Shown here piece after piece: positions 26,587-38,960 of a stretch of 64,000 nucleotides of DNA. The notes under the pieces are model-generated. The model made no database searches. It was not told the DNA's origin and worked only from the letters and a program-made list of their open reading frames with translations. Origin of the DNA: Brachypodius melanocephalos. Lineage: Eukaryota > Chordata > Aves > Passeriformes > Pycnonotidae. The stretch covers positions 7,349,475-7,413,474 of the forward strand of contig VZSR01003803.1 in assembly GCA_013398615.1 (NCBI GenBank). Reading direction: 5' to 3'. Position numbers and translations under genes: made by a program. Each line of letters opens with the position of its first letter. The stretch's first letter is position 1.

Positions 26587-28892
26587 ATGATCATTTTCAA
26601 CCATGAATAAATTAACAATCACTTTGTGTGAAATCTACAGAAATTTATGTCAACATTTATTACCATGAAATGTGGAACAAAGCATAATGCAACCTGAGCT
26701 TTGGGAAATAGGACTGCTTAACTGATCCTATCCTGATGAGAAGGAAATATCAAACGCATTATAAATGTTGACAGGATGATCAGGCATGTAAAAGAGGTCA
26801 CCCAATACCACTCTCCACATTGTTTACCAGTTTCATAAGTCAGCTTAAGGTATTAAAAACCCATACTGTCTTGCACAGGAAGATCCTAATCCTTAAAAAT
26901 GTGGCTGCTGTTATTTGATTTGCCTTTTAGAGATCAATAGCACAGCAGATTTCACCTAAGGAAAGACTGCTGGGAGCAGTTTGGTCCTGGCATTCTGCTC
27001 AACGTTGCTTCTAAATCATCGCTCTGTAGGCGCATTAGAGCACATATCCATGCCCACGTGTGGGCTTTTATTACCTGTCTAAGCACCCATCCCCTCTGCA
27101 ACACTCTATTATCAAAAGTTCAATCGTCGGAGGAAGACAGTAGACCTCCATCCAGGCTTGGAAAATAAGGAAATTTTTAGACTGTTTCTCTCTTCCTGCA
27201 AATCAATGCGTCGCACTGTCCAACTGTTTGGCCTTGAGGTCTTCTTCAGGGTACATTACAGTTCACAGGAGACACAGTCACCACTTGTCAACTGGAAAGG
27301 AAAGATCCCTTCAGCTTACTGCCCAGTCATGCTTCCAGCATCAGACTCTATCAGCCAAGACAAGGAGGGCCCACGTCAATGAGAGCTGCCTTCCATCATG
27401 CATCAACTAATACACTTAATGAGCAACTGGAAAAATGGCTCCTTGTTAGAAGGAAGGAGTCCTGACCCTCTGCCAAAAACTTTAGTGGAGAAGGGATAGT
27501 TAGGATCAAATACAGGCCTGTGGTAAGAGATCTCCTACAAGATTGCTGCACTTGATGGTTGGGTTTGACTTGTATTAGCATCTTCCCCCTGGCTCTCACC
27601 TGTCATGCATGGCCACCCCATTAAGGACATTAAGTAAGAGCAGTACTTAAGAGCATTTTTCAAAATCTTCAGCTTAAATGTGCAGTGTCAGGAGACAGAC
27701 CAAGTACACTCCACCAAAATTTGGACCTGTTTGAGCAAAACAGGCAAAAATTTCAAGGGCTTTGGAGGGTTTTGGAACAACAATTAAAGAGCTTTGAAGT
27801 TACTCCTATGAAGAGAATGGGCAATGGAAAGGATAAACAAAAGGGAAAATTATGAACGTTTATATATTAAGACTCCAACTGATTAACTGCAGATCAAGAG
27901 ATTATTTAGCAAACTTAAGCAACAATAGATTCAATCCCAAGTGAAATGATGCACTTTTTCATCCAAAGTGGATAGAGCCTGAGGAACTGCATGAGAGATT
28001 CAGAGCTAATCAAGGTCCAAAGAGGGACCGAGCATTTGTTAGGGAAATGGAAGATGCTGACTTATGAAAGGTGGTGATAACATATCTAGATGAGGATGAA
28101 AAATATTAAACATCAAGGTTCAAACTAGTCTGTGATTCATGGGGACTGGTGGTACAGGGGAAAAAGAGGTAAGGGAGTGGAGTGGTGCTTTTTGCAGGCA
28201 TGTAAGGTGATTGTATATCTTACCCCAATATATTTGTCATTGATATTGATGAGATGCCTCCAGGTTTAGTAAGGATACAAGTCTGGACATGTTTCACAGC
28301 TCCAGTTTTTCCAACACTTTAGGAGTCTGGAGGAAAACTTTAGAATGGGATTCATTTGACCAGTATCTAGGTCATTCTGGAATATGAAGATCAATATGGA
28401 ATTGAGATCATTTTGGAAGGTCATTAGCAGGTTACAGGAAGCCCAAATGCTTTGTTGTCTTGGACTGGCACATGTTCAGCTGAACCTTTATTATTTGGTC
28501 TTTCTTTGAGTACCATCTTTTATGAGAAGGTTTAGAGAGTCCAAACCCATGAAAATGGCTAGAGATACTGAATGGAAAGGTTTGTAAACAAGGAATCATG
28601 CAGGAAGGAATGCTTCAGGAGCTGGAAAAGGTCAGTGTGACTAGAGGGGACCAGGAGCAGTCCAGAATAAGAAAAAGGCACCTATAAGCTTAAAGGAAAC
28701 CCCAGCAATTCAGGTACTGAAAAGCTTACAAGAGCATGCTTAAAAGGAACCTGAGAAATGACAATCAGAGTGGAGAGGGTGAATTTGCACAGGGGGATGA
28801 GAGGATGGTTGCACAAGCAGACAAGTCAAATGCATGGATACGTCTCTGAAGAAAGTGAAAATAAGTTTTCTAGTTTTCTCTCTGGTTCGCAA

Positions 28893-28919
28893 AGTACAGA
28901 TAGTACAGATAGTACAGAT
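28893..28919. repeat. Three tandem copies of a 9-bp unit
   Basis: The unit AGTACAGAT occurs three times without mismatch. It gives a repeated Cys-Thr-Ile on the minus strand in one frame. Confidence 0.9.
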
Positions 28920-29985
28920 CATTTAGCAAAAGCCTGACTTTTGCAAAAAGATTTGCTTTTGCAAAAGAAGTTCAAGGAGATTGCATCTAGGCAGGACGTT
29001 CAAGCCTTCTCAGGGATGGGGTGATGCTGCTTGTACACAGCAGCCCTCAGGTCCTTTGTCCTGCCCCTCTGAGGCAAAGCCCAGCTGCTGAGCACACACC
29101 ATGGTTTGTGGCTTGGAGCAAAAATGCCAGCGATTATTGGTGCTCTGGGTAGCCACAGTCAGCAGCCCATCCCCACCAGCTGTGGCAATAAATGATAAGA
29201 GTCACCACAAAACTTTCAGGTATTTTTGGCTGCTATGACAGTTTGTGGTGAAAGGGACATGAGTGGATTCATTACAATTGATGCTTCCTATATGGCTTAT
29301 TTTCCTATGTGCGCTGGTCACTCATTGAGTGAACTCATGCAAATAGAAACAGCACTGAAAATTAGTAGTTCTAGGCCACTCAAATATAATACCTATCTCA
29401 AAGTCTTATTTTCCTTCACAGCTTTGAATCTGTTTTTAGGGTCAATTGTGATTGTTGACTTTGAAAATTCAAGATGAGAAAAATTCCTTGTTTGGAAATG
29501 ACTGAGTAGAATAGCATCTCCTTCCTGACATTGTGACAAGGGGACACACGCCTACCAGAATGGACACAGGTACCACAATCATCCCAAGAAAAAGCATTCC
29601 TTTGGCTATGCAGTGAAAACACCTCAGCCAAGGACTCTTAAGGATCTCTAAACTACAACCAAGATTTGTTGCATCAGAGCTGCATCACTTTTGTAGTCTA
29701 CACAGCAATGATGCATCAGGTTTGGCCATGAGCCAAACTCTTCAACTGCTCTGCTGGCTTGGATAAGGGAGTCCAGGCACCTGGAGTAATTCTCCACCAA
29801 GATTCACACAGCAGAAACACTCTGCAGCTGTACAGGCCCAATGTTGTGTCCCTTAAATTTCATTTCTGCAGGCCACTGACACAGTAAAGAGTTCACTAGC
29901 CACTTGTCCATTTAATCTGTTACTCAGAAAGAAAATAAAAGTATTGTGGCAGAGGCCTTAGTGGAGAGTTTCCTAGAAGACCTTT

Positions 29986-30028
29986 GGAATCATACAATGA
30001 TGGAGCTGTGAAGGGACCTCTGGACATA
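29986..30028 (-). repeat. Older CR1 3' end, first piece (interrupted)
   Basis: GGAATCATACAATGATGGAG then GGGACCTCTGGACATA matches the reversed 3' end of a CR1. The match breaks off where a second CR1 3' terminus begins at 30029. The rest of this element seems to resume at about 30337. Confidence 0.65.
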
Positions 30029-30334
30029 GAGAATCATAAAATAGCTTGAGTTGGAAGAGACCTTAGAGATCATCTAATTCTAACTCCCCTGCCATGGGCA
30101 GGGACACCTTTCACTAGATTATGTTCAGAGCTCCACCCAACCTGGCCTTAACAACTTTCAGGGATGGGGCACCCACAACTTCTCTCAGCAACCTATTCCA
30201 GTGCCTCACCACCCTTGCAGTAAGGATTTTTTTCCTAATTCCTAATGTAAACCCACTCTTTTTCAACTTGAAGCCATTTCCCCTTTTCCTGTCACTGCAT
30301 GCTCTGCTTTTAGCAGAGCTACCAACAAAGTTAC
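30029..30334 (-). repeat. CR1 LINE 3' end inserted in an older CR1
   Basis: Starts with a new CR1 terminus (AGAATCATAAAATAGCTTGA) and runs through the usual reversed CR1 blocks: CTGCCATGGGCAGGGACACC, CCAACCTGGCC, GGGATGGGGCACCCAC, CTATTCCAGTGCCTCACCAC and CCATTTCCCCTTTTCCTGTC. The plus-strand open frame 30121-30387 is the familiar antisense reading of CR1 and not a gene. Confidence 0.85.
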
Positions 30335-30336
30335 AT

Positions 30337-30480
30337 CAGGTTGCTCAGGGCATTGTCCAGGCAAGTGTTGAATGCTTCGAAGGATGAAGACTCCACAACC
30401 TACTTGGGCCCCCTTCCAGCTCCCCTGTTTTTCTTTACCTCTAGTCAGCAATTTGTGTTCCTTCCCTCTCATCCTTTTGT
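30337..30480 (-). repeat. Older CR1, second piece
   Basis: CAGGTTGCTCAGGGC, then a TTGAATG-type block, then ACTCCACAACCTACTTGGGC repeat CR1 consensus already passed inside the inner element. So this is a second copy in the same orientation. The last part, after about 30420, is poorly matched and the right edge is uncertain. Confidence 0.6.
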
Positions 30481-30887
30481 TGTTCACTTCTAGGATAGAT
30501 CTGGTATGTAACTGGAAAATTTTGAACGTGGAGCAAATGGAGGGAATGTATAAATTTGACTTGTCTCCAAGTTAATGACATATATGATGAGGGAGGAGGA
30601 GGAGATGAAAGCAATAAATGACAATGTACGTGAGAAATGTCAGTCTCTGTTTCTACACAGATTCCTTCAGGGAAGGCATCAGATCAGTAGTTTTTAAATG
30701 ACATAAACAATGAAAGGGTTGACTGAGTAAACTGCTACTCCATCAAATGAATCTGAGTTGCTAAATAATGCTTTTGCTTAAGCCTGATCTAAAGTTCATT
30801 GAGATATACAGGTCCTTAAATGGACTTCGCTGGACTTTGTTTCTCTGTTCTTGATTATAAGATTCCATGACAAGGACTTTATCTCCA

Positions 30888-30902
30888 TTTTTTTTTTTTT
30901 TT
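30888..30902. repeat. Poly-T tract
   Basis: An uninterrupted T run of about 15. Confidence 0.85.
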
Positions 30903-33241
30903 GGAAAATACTCTTTTTGCATTTAGACACTGTCAAACACATTAATAACGACACCTATTTTCCAGCTAAATTCCAAAAGACACCGATGCACATTCAGCGC
31001 CTCTGAAAAGTAGACATCTCTTTAGGTGTCAAAATATGAATCCCAGTATACTTTTAAAAATACTAGCCAGGATAAATATAATTTTCCATTTTATAAATAA
31101 TGTGCAACCTTTCACCTTTATGGTACCATTTAATGGTGACTAGAAATCATTACAAATAAAAGGCTGTACAGCAAGCTACTATATTTGAAACACTGGAGGT
31201 AGCAGACTGGTTCCTAGTGGACAAATGGCCATATCATTCTTGGAGCTAATTAGTTCCTTTTGCCCTTTGTATGCTTTTATTTTCTTCATAATCCTTAGCT
31301 AGGAAGCTCTAGGTCAAATGTCCTCAGAGGGCACTCACCAACTTTCCATTCTCAGAAAGGGCAACCGAAAACTCAGGGTTGTCAAAGCACTTCAGTGAAA
31401 CTTTCCTTGCATAGTACTTAGACTAGGCTGGCTTTGGTAGATACATATTTATTCTCATTTATGGTGTGGAAATAAACATTTTATAGCCTAATAAAATACC
31501 TGAAAAAAGAATCAAAGGTATTTCTGTCTAGAAATAAAGTCTTTCTTCTTGTGCAGACTTCTGTCTATGGTGGTCTGTACTTGGGAGAAGCCTTTGGAAA
31601 GGCCATGTAGTCTTGCTTGGGATGTAGAGCAAATCAGAGCAGTCTCCAGGGCAGCTCTTGCTCTGGCAGGCACGGATGAGTTCAGTCTTTAGGTCATCCA
31701 TCAGACGCAATACACACACACTGTAAATTACAGAGGTGCATTCTCCAAGTGAAAATTCAAATTCCAGGGACCCCTTAAATGCTGATATTTGTCTGCATAC
31801 ATGGCCTTGTTTGTGAATCTGTAGTGAAGCTTGATACAACAGTGAGCCAAGTCTGCTGCTGCTGTAAACAGATGCAGCTACACTGACCTGTATCAGTGTT
31901 CTATTAAGAACCAGCCCTGAAGCCTGAAATCTGGATTATGAACCAGCATTTACTGGAAGCTTGGATTGCAGCAGGAACTTTTGTTGGATGCCTATTTCAA
32001 CAGACTCCTCACTCCTTTTTAAAGTGCCTCTAGTGTTGCAGGCTTTTACTGAGGGAACACAATGGAGCTGGCAGGAAAGCTATAGCTCTTCGGCATCTCA
32101 GAAAAGCAAAAAAAAGCATAAAAGTCCAGCAGTCCTTAAGGATACAGCACTGCTAGGTAACTGGGACAATGAATTAACAAGGACTGACTTTTCCCTCCCT
32201 CTGTTTTCAAGGATAGTAAGTAACAAAATCTGGCAGGCTGAAAAGCCCCTGCTCGGAGGAGAGAGACAAAGAGGCAGGGCTGAAATTCATCCTGTCAGTT
32301 TTAAAAGGCAGAGTTTTGCATTTACACAATATGCCCATTCTTGTTCTCTTTGACTCATGGAAAATTATTGAACATTGGACAAGAATGTAGGAATGTGTCT
32401 GGTGTCTGATCTCCACAAAAATCTAAATGCCGTTTGCATTCGCGTAAGAAATTAAGACTGGCTGTCCAGGCTCCATTGATGTGTAAAGAAAATAACAGTA
32501 GTGATAGCAATATCATTATAAAAACAGCAGTAATACAGTTTTTAAAACTGGCTGTGTAACTAGTACAAATAGAGCACGAACCCAGGCACTCCTGGCCCTT
32601 AATCCCAAACACAGCTCAGTAGAGCTTTCTAGACCATTTGCCTGTCACAAACATCACAAAGGCTCCTCTCCACTGACAGCATCTGAAACCAGTGCTGGTT
32701 TTCCTGGGTAGCAGAGGTTAAAGCTTTTTATTGCTTTTTTTGCCTTTAGATGCTGTAATAGTTGCAGTGCCTATATTACCATCTATGGCATACAGGCTGC
32801 GTGTCTGCCAGCTGTCAGGCAGCCTATTCATCTCCAGTTGCCTTTTGCCTACATTTTGCAGCAGAAGAATTTCTCTTCACTGGATTTCATGTGCTGAAGT
32901 CCTGTTCCTGCCAATGTTCCTGCTGCTTGGTTTTAAACCCAGGCTGGCTACAAGCCTGGGGAGCATGGGAGCCCGCAGCCCTGGAGAACCTGGGGCTCCT
33001 GGTGTCACGTGCAGCTCGCCAGCCAGCCAGCTATGGCTCTGGGCCAGGGGAACATCATAAAACTGGCACCATGGGGGTGGGGGTTGCTGGCTAAACCAGC
33101 ACTGGCTGAAGAGAGAGGCAACCAATGGGCTTACCTTGGCCTCCACTGATGGGCTACTCTAGGATACACCAAAACACCCTCCCTCTGCTTGTCCCATGGC
33201 AGAGATATGGAATCTGGCTACTTATCCTCTGCCTGGAACCC

Positions 33242-33264
33242 TTCTTCTCTTCTCTTCTCTTCTC
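33242..33264. repeat. TTCTC pentanucleotide repeat
   Basis: About four and a half tandem TTCTC-type units. Confidence 0.9.
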
Positions 33265-34449
33265 ATCTGTCTAAATTATGAGGTCTGTATAGAAGGAATA
33301 CTGATACATGTAATGTCTGGCTGCTCCTGACCTATGTGTTCCTGGAAATTCCCTCAGGTACCTGCCAGCATCATTAGGCACCAGTATATCTCTCCAGTGT
33401 GGTATTTTTCAATTTGACCACGGCCTGATTTTTAAGTAGAGCTGTGCAGGAATATAGGATGGCCAGGCCTCCAGGCCATAAACTCCAGACCCTATAATCA
33501 TAGCCCTACGCTATATCATCTTTTGCCTAAACAAATCATGCTCCCATTTAAGAGAGGCCCTGAAATCATGAGAGGCAATGCTTGTATCTAGTGGTTGCCT
33601 CTTTTTTCTCACAGAAGGTTAGAAATCTGAAAATCTGCAGTCCTGCAGATTTCCTGACCCACAGCATGAGCTAGTGACTCACTTATTGGAGGTGGAGAGA
33701 GGATGAACAGCTCTGCCAGACCTTGTGACAGGGGTAAAATAGATCATTCAGTTGCATGATGTTTGTCAAATTGCTATGTTTATTTTAAATTTTCCTAGGT
33801 GTGACCCTACCCATCACCTCCTTACCCAGGCTGTGAGAAACCACTTGAACTTTTGCTTAAAACTCTAAGGCTCAGACTCATAGCTCACAAGTATCAGACT
33901 GGAGTCATGGGTTGCTCTTCCTGCCATTACTGCTATAAGAAATTGTCTACAGAAGAGAAACAGCACCTTAAAAACCCTCCCTCACACAGGCTAGCCAGGA
34001 AGCCCACAGCCAGAGGCATTTGCCCACCTCCTTGCTCCCCAAGGAGCCTCGGTTTTGAGTTCCTGAATTTAACAGAAAGACTGCTGTAGACATCAGTGAG
34101 TCTTGGATCAGGCTCCAGCTACCCAAGAGAAAAGATGGGCTTTGCAGCCCATCCAGATGGTTAACAGCTTTACATACAACTGCTGCCTTATTAAATCTAC
34201 AGTAAATTAAATGAACACTTAAGACACTCAACCGAAAGTGCTATTGACTGCAGTAATTAAATTGAAATACCCAATTAACCACACCAGAATAGGAAATGAA
34301 TATATCATGAGGCACCACTCAGTAGTGACTGAGCCAATCAGATGCCATCTATACCTTAATTTATGCTGAAATAATTTTTAAAGGGCGTTTATGATTACTT
34401 AAAGATGTGTTTATATAGCACATGCATATATATGTCTATATATGATGTG

Positions 34450-34471
34450 TATATATATATATATATATATA
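34450..34471. repeat. TA dinucleotide microsatellite
   Basis: About eleven TA units, flanked on both sides by further ATATAT-rich and ACAC-rich sequence (about 34420-34495). Confidence 0.95.
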
Positions 34472-34727
34472 CATGCACACATACAGACACATATTATATT
34501 ATTATATCTAAGTCTTCTGTCTGATCTTTCAGCCTGACATTGGCAGAGACATTAATTCCAGGTCAGCCACCATCCTCCAAGATAAACTCGCACATTATTA
34601 AAACATCTAAATCAGAACGATTACAAATGTCCTGCTGAGGATTTTTTTTCCTTTATTAAGAACATTTACATGAAGGTGTCTGCTGTTTCAAAGCCATTTC
34701 AGACTGTGGCCAAAGTGAATGTTTGGG

Positions 34728-34765
34728 AAAAAAAAAGGAAAAAAAAAAAAGAAAAAAAGAAAGAG
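34728..34765. repeat. A-rich purine tract
   Basis: Almost pure A with interspersed G over about 38 bp. Confidence 0.85.
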
Positions 34766-37700
34766 TCTTTTTTTCTCTGTATTTAGCCTGTGCTGTCAGG
34801 TCTCTCTGCCTGCTGCTCTAACCACAGCCGCCCTAAAGGAAAAGTTTACCTTTAATTAAGACATCTAAGTGTTAGGATTCTTAGGCTCTGAGCCTCTCTC
34901 CATTTCCTCCCCCTCCTTTTTTCAGTCAGGAGTGGAAACTTTATCTCACCTACAAAGGCACACTTTGTGCAACTCTTGATAGAATGCAGTGATAAACCCT
35001 CACTCCAGATGAGTATGGAAGGTTCTCAGCCATACCCTGCAACAGGCCCTCCCCAGAAACGTGGTGAATGTGTGGCTGCCTCAGCTCAGGGAGAACTTGG
35101 GCATGGCCACTCCACTCTGTTCTACCAGAGATGTGCACAGCACCCCGGCTCTGGCTTGGCCTTTGTTTGGAGGGGAATTTGCTCTCCACAAATCATGAAA
35201 CTGCAGCCTCACAATAGCAGTACTTGGAATGACAAAAGGTCAAACTGGGTTACAGTCACTCAACCCTACTGAGTTATTTGGGTAGTGGCAAGAGGAGTTA
35301 TTTTTAATGACTTCATGTCTTGGTCTCATAGACAATAATCAGAGAGTGTCTATGAGACTGCAAGCCTTAATCCTCAGCTCAGGAACCACCAGATCCCGAG
35401 AAAACAGCAATATGACAGGGCGGAAGGCATCCTCCAAATTTGGAGGTTTCAGCAGGGAACACATTTCCTTTCATTTCCTCAGTCATCCCACTCATCCTGA
35501 CATTGTCCATGGCATTTCCTCTGCCTTATCCTGGGCTGGTGACCAGGTCACGTTCCTGCCTGGTGCTGCTAATGGCTTTATTATCTTGATGCCTAATGGA
35601 TAAAGCTGAGGCACGTGCCTCTCCTTGATGACCCTGGACCCTGCATCCTTGTGGGACCACATTCAAAGGGTCTGAACTGCTGTCCTCCCACAGGCTATGG
35701 AGCTGGGAAAGGCAGAGGTGGCCCTACCATGGTTCTGCAGTATTTTGGAGAAGTCATACAGGTACCATTTCTGTGAATCTTCTCTTTGCTTTTGTCATGC
35801 CTCCATTTTGCCCACTTCCATATGTTTTCTGGACCAAACTGATCTCTTATTGTTCCTCTCCTCATAAGTGGAATTTCAGCCACTGTGGCCCTCTGCCACA
35901 GTTTATGCTGGCAGAGACCAGTAGATATTGGCAGGCAAACTTGGATGGGACTCACAGTGAGAGGGCAGGGAGGGAAGAAAGGGCACACTGTGGCCCTCAC
36001 TGCCTTTGCCTTTCTTGCAGAAATACTGCACATGGACAGAGGGAAGGGGGATCACAGGTAGAATGAGCTCTCCTAGCTGGTCAGGAGACTGGACAGGTTA
36101 TAAAATGCTTAGATCTGAAAAGTACCTTAGATCCTGTCAGGTATCTGTAAGACCTGTAAGAACCTCTCTGTGGAACTCACTCAGCTAGCCGCAGAAGCTT
36201 TCTTCTATATATCTGACAACACTTCTGAATACATCATGCTGCCCACCTCATCTTGTGAAGAAGAGGTCATAGAGCCAAGTACAAAATGTGTGCTGGAACA
36301 GAGACACCTCAGGCTTCAAAATACACGGACATGCCTGAGCAGCAGGGCGAAGCTGCGCTGCCTTAGCCATTCCTACAGCAGGGAGAGGCAGGAGAGGTGA
36401 GTCTGCTGCTGACCAAGGTGTCCCACCTTCATGCCTCTGAGATGCCCAAGTGACCCAGCCCTGACTGAAGCCAACAGAAGACTTGTCACAGGCCCTAAGG
36501 CTTGTCCTTGCTGCATCAGAGCCTAAAAGAACCTGGCCTGGATTGCCTGGCTACTATTCAAAACAGCTCTTAGTTATAAAGAACAAATTGTAAGTTCTCA
36601 TGTAATGTCCCTGGCAGAATCCAAACTTGTAAAAGAAAAGCCTGTAAACATCATTCCCACTCAGGAACTGTGCAGTGTTATTTTCTGACCCTGATGCACT
36701 TTGACATATTGCAGAACTACACAGGTTGAATCTCCCCCGATGGTCTTGAATGAGAAATTTCAAAAGGTTTCTCTCCTTTTCTTTCCCTCACTGTCTAATA
36801 CAAAGAAACATCTCATTTTGCTTATGTAGATCTAAAATGATGAGATATAGTTTAGAAATTACTTCAAGTACAGCAGGGAGATTATGAGCAAAAGCAGTTC
36901 ATGAGCTCTAATTCTGCATTTACCTGCTGTGAGGAGCAGGTCCCAAAGCCTGTACCCCTCCGACATGCCCTGGGAGTGCGTGAGGGATTTGTTTACATGC
37001 CTGGGGAACAAAGCCATGTCATGGAAATTCTGAAGAAGGATTTCCTGAATTTTACTTTTCTATTTTCCAGCCTAGTTGAAAGGAAGCACAGCTTCTCTGA
37101 ACCTGAATCCTCCTTCACTGGCAGATTATTTATTAAACAGCGATGGTAGGCTGGAGCTGTTTTCACTTAAGGACAATTCTTTCAAAGCCTAACGGAGAAG
37201 CAGAGTTGCCATAGTTACCTGAGCAAGCCCTCAGCACAGCACAGTTCCTTCCTACAACTCAAGACTTTAGGTCAACTTGCAAGTTTGTCAGACAAAGCTT
37301 AATGATTTGCTATTTCATGCAAGTAAATTGCATTTATCAAGCAAGAAGGTGACGTGCAAGCCACAGACAAGATTGCCCCCCTCCTCTTTCTTTTTGTGCT
37401 GATCCAGAAGCCCATGGGGTTCACACCAGCTGGAAATTCTGCAGGGTATCTGGACAGCTGGGGAGGAGTTTGGAGTAAAAACACATTTAGATCTTGGCAC
37501 TGGTTTCAGCCATCCAATCCAGCCCATCATTAACAGCTTCTGTACAGCACTACTCTCCTCTAGGGGCTGTAAAAATGAACAAAACCTTTGTTCAACCTAA
37601 ACTTCCTTTCCTTGTCTGCCGTTCCTGCAGACTTTCCATTCTAGTGGTCCTATTGTTTCATTTGGAAATGTCAGAGAGCTGCACAGTGTGCTCATTTTAT

Positions 37701-38689
37701 AAGGAATATGTTTCATTTTTGGATGCCAAAAACATACACTGTGTTGTTCCACAATTAATTTACTTGAAATTTGCTTGGGTTCACTATGGCTTGTCTGAAA
37801 TGGTCTTTTTCTCTCTTTCTTTCTAACTTTTTTTTTCTTTTCTTTCCTTGTTTTTTCTTTAGGTGCCAGTATCTGTATTTAGATTGGTAGCTACTGCAGA
37901 CACTTGTTTTGCACCTGAGCAAATAGGATTGCTGAGGACAAGATTAGCGCCTTTGTGCAAGCCAATTTGGACACTGGGCATCCCAATGAATGGGCGTTTT
38001 GCTTTTGAGCATCCCTTACTGGAAACGACAAAAAAGAGCAAATACCCTGATTGTATCATCTGTTAAGTGGGTCATTCCTACAAAGGGGACTGGAAAATCT
38101 GCCTTCCTACTCACAGTTCCCTTCAGTTCTCCTTGTTGTAGTGTTGGAGGCAGCAAAAGAGAGAAGAATGTGCATGGAGACATAATTCTCCTGAGAACCT
38201 GCTGAAATCAGGCAATCCACAAAGCGGCAGTCTTACATCCCCACAGTGCCCAGGTTTCTGTATTTCTCTCACCTTTTGCCCTCTCACCTTCTTCCCCCAG
38301 CAGCTTTTTCTCATGGTTTCAGGCACAAGTACATTTCCACCAATCAGCACAACTGCAATCTAATCAGGAAGCAGGTGAGATGATGTAAGCACAGCAAAAA
38401 ATGGCCACATACGTTGGCCACTTCTGTCATTCATAGCATAAGTTTTGTGAGGGTCTTGCTGAGGTGCTGCAATGTGGGATGGATAATGTTGCTGACCTGG
38501 GACCAGAGGCTCAGAGGGATTTAGACCCCTTAATCCTACTCAAAATTAATGGGGATTAAATGTCAAAGCTGAGCAGCTGCTTAAACTCCACTGGAAAACT
38601 TGAGCCTGAGTTAATATGGTGCCCACTCAAGCAGTCCTGCTGGCCTCAACTCCCCTTTCTGACCAAAATGGATGAAATGCATTTTAGAA

Positions 38690-38960
38690 GGCATGAGTTC
38701 GTGCAGGCATGGTGCAATTCAAGTAGAAGATAGCAAAGAGGATCAGGGGACAGAGAATAAAAGAGTAAATTATGAGACAGGGAGACACGGACGAGAAGGA
38801 AACATGACAGGGGTAGAAGAGCGGAGAGAAAAGAGGAGATGATGGCAGAGTTGGACATGGAAGGAAAAGGAACAATATTAAGGACATTAAAAAAATAAGG
38901 GAATGACCCATCTCAGAAAATAAGGAGGGAAGATCGACAATGTACTGAAGAATAGCGAAG
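38690..38960. repeat. Purine-rich low-complexity region
   Basis: The plus strand is dominated by A and G for about 270 bp. This gives Leu/Ser/Phe/Pro-rich open frames on the minus strand (38646-38911), which look compositional. Confidence 0.55.

Larger units (their letters stand above)
20788..29985. other. MAML2 intron 1 sequence
   Basis: Non-coding DNA. It contains a G-quadruplex motif (22527-22552), a TTTC microsatellite (26551-26586), a purine-leaning unassigned stretch (about 27690-28880) and a 9-bp triplet repeat followed by small palindromes (28893-28967). An exon-like window on the plus strand lies at 25386-25479. No gene is recognised. Confidence 0.6.

Noticed and set aside
30121..30387. 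Plus frame of 88 codons
   Set aside because: Antisense reading of a CR1 3' end.
32731..33060. Frame with a collagen-like Gly-X-Y snippet (GEPGAPG)
   Set aside because: Only a few triplets, in a GC-rich patch, with no 45- or 54-bp exon structure typical of collagens.
37810..38066. Long polypyrimidine tract ending in AG followed by a 67-codon frame
   Set aside because: The acceptor looks strong, but I see no matching donor and the frame resembles no protein.
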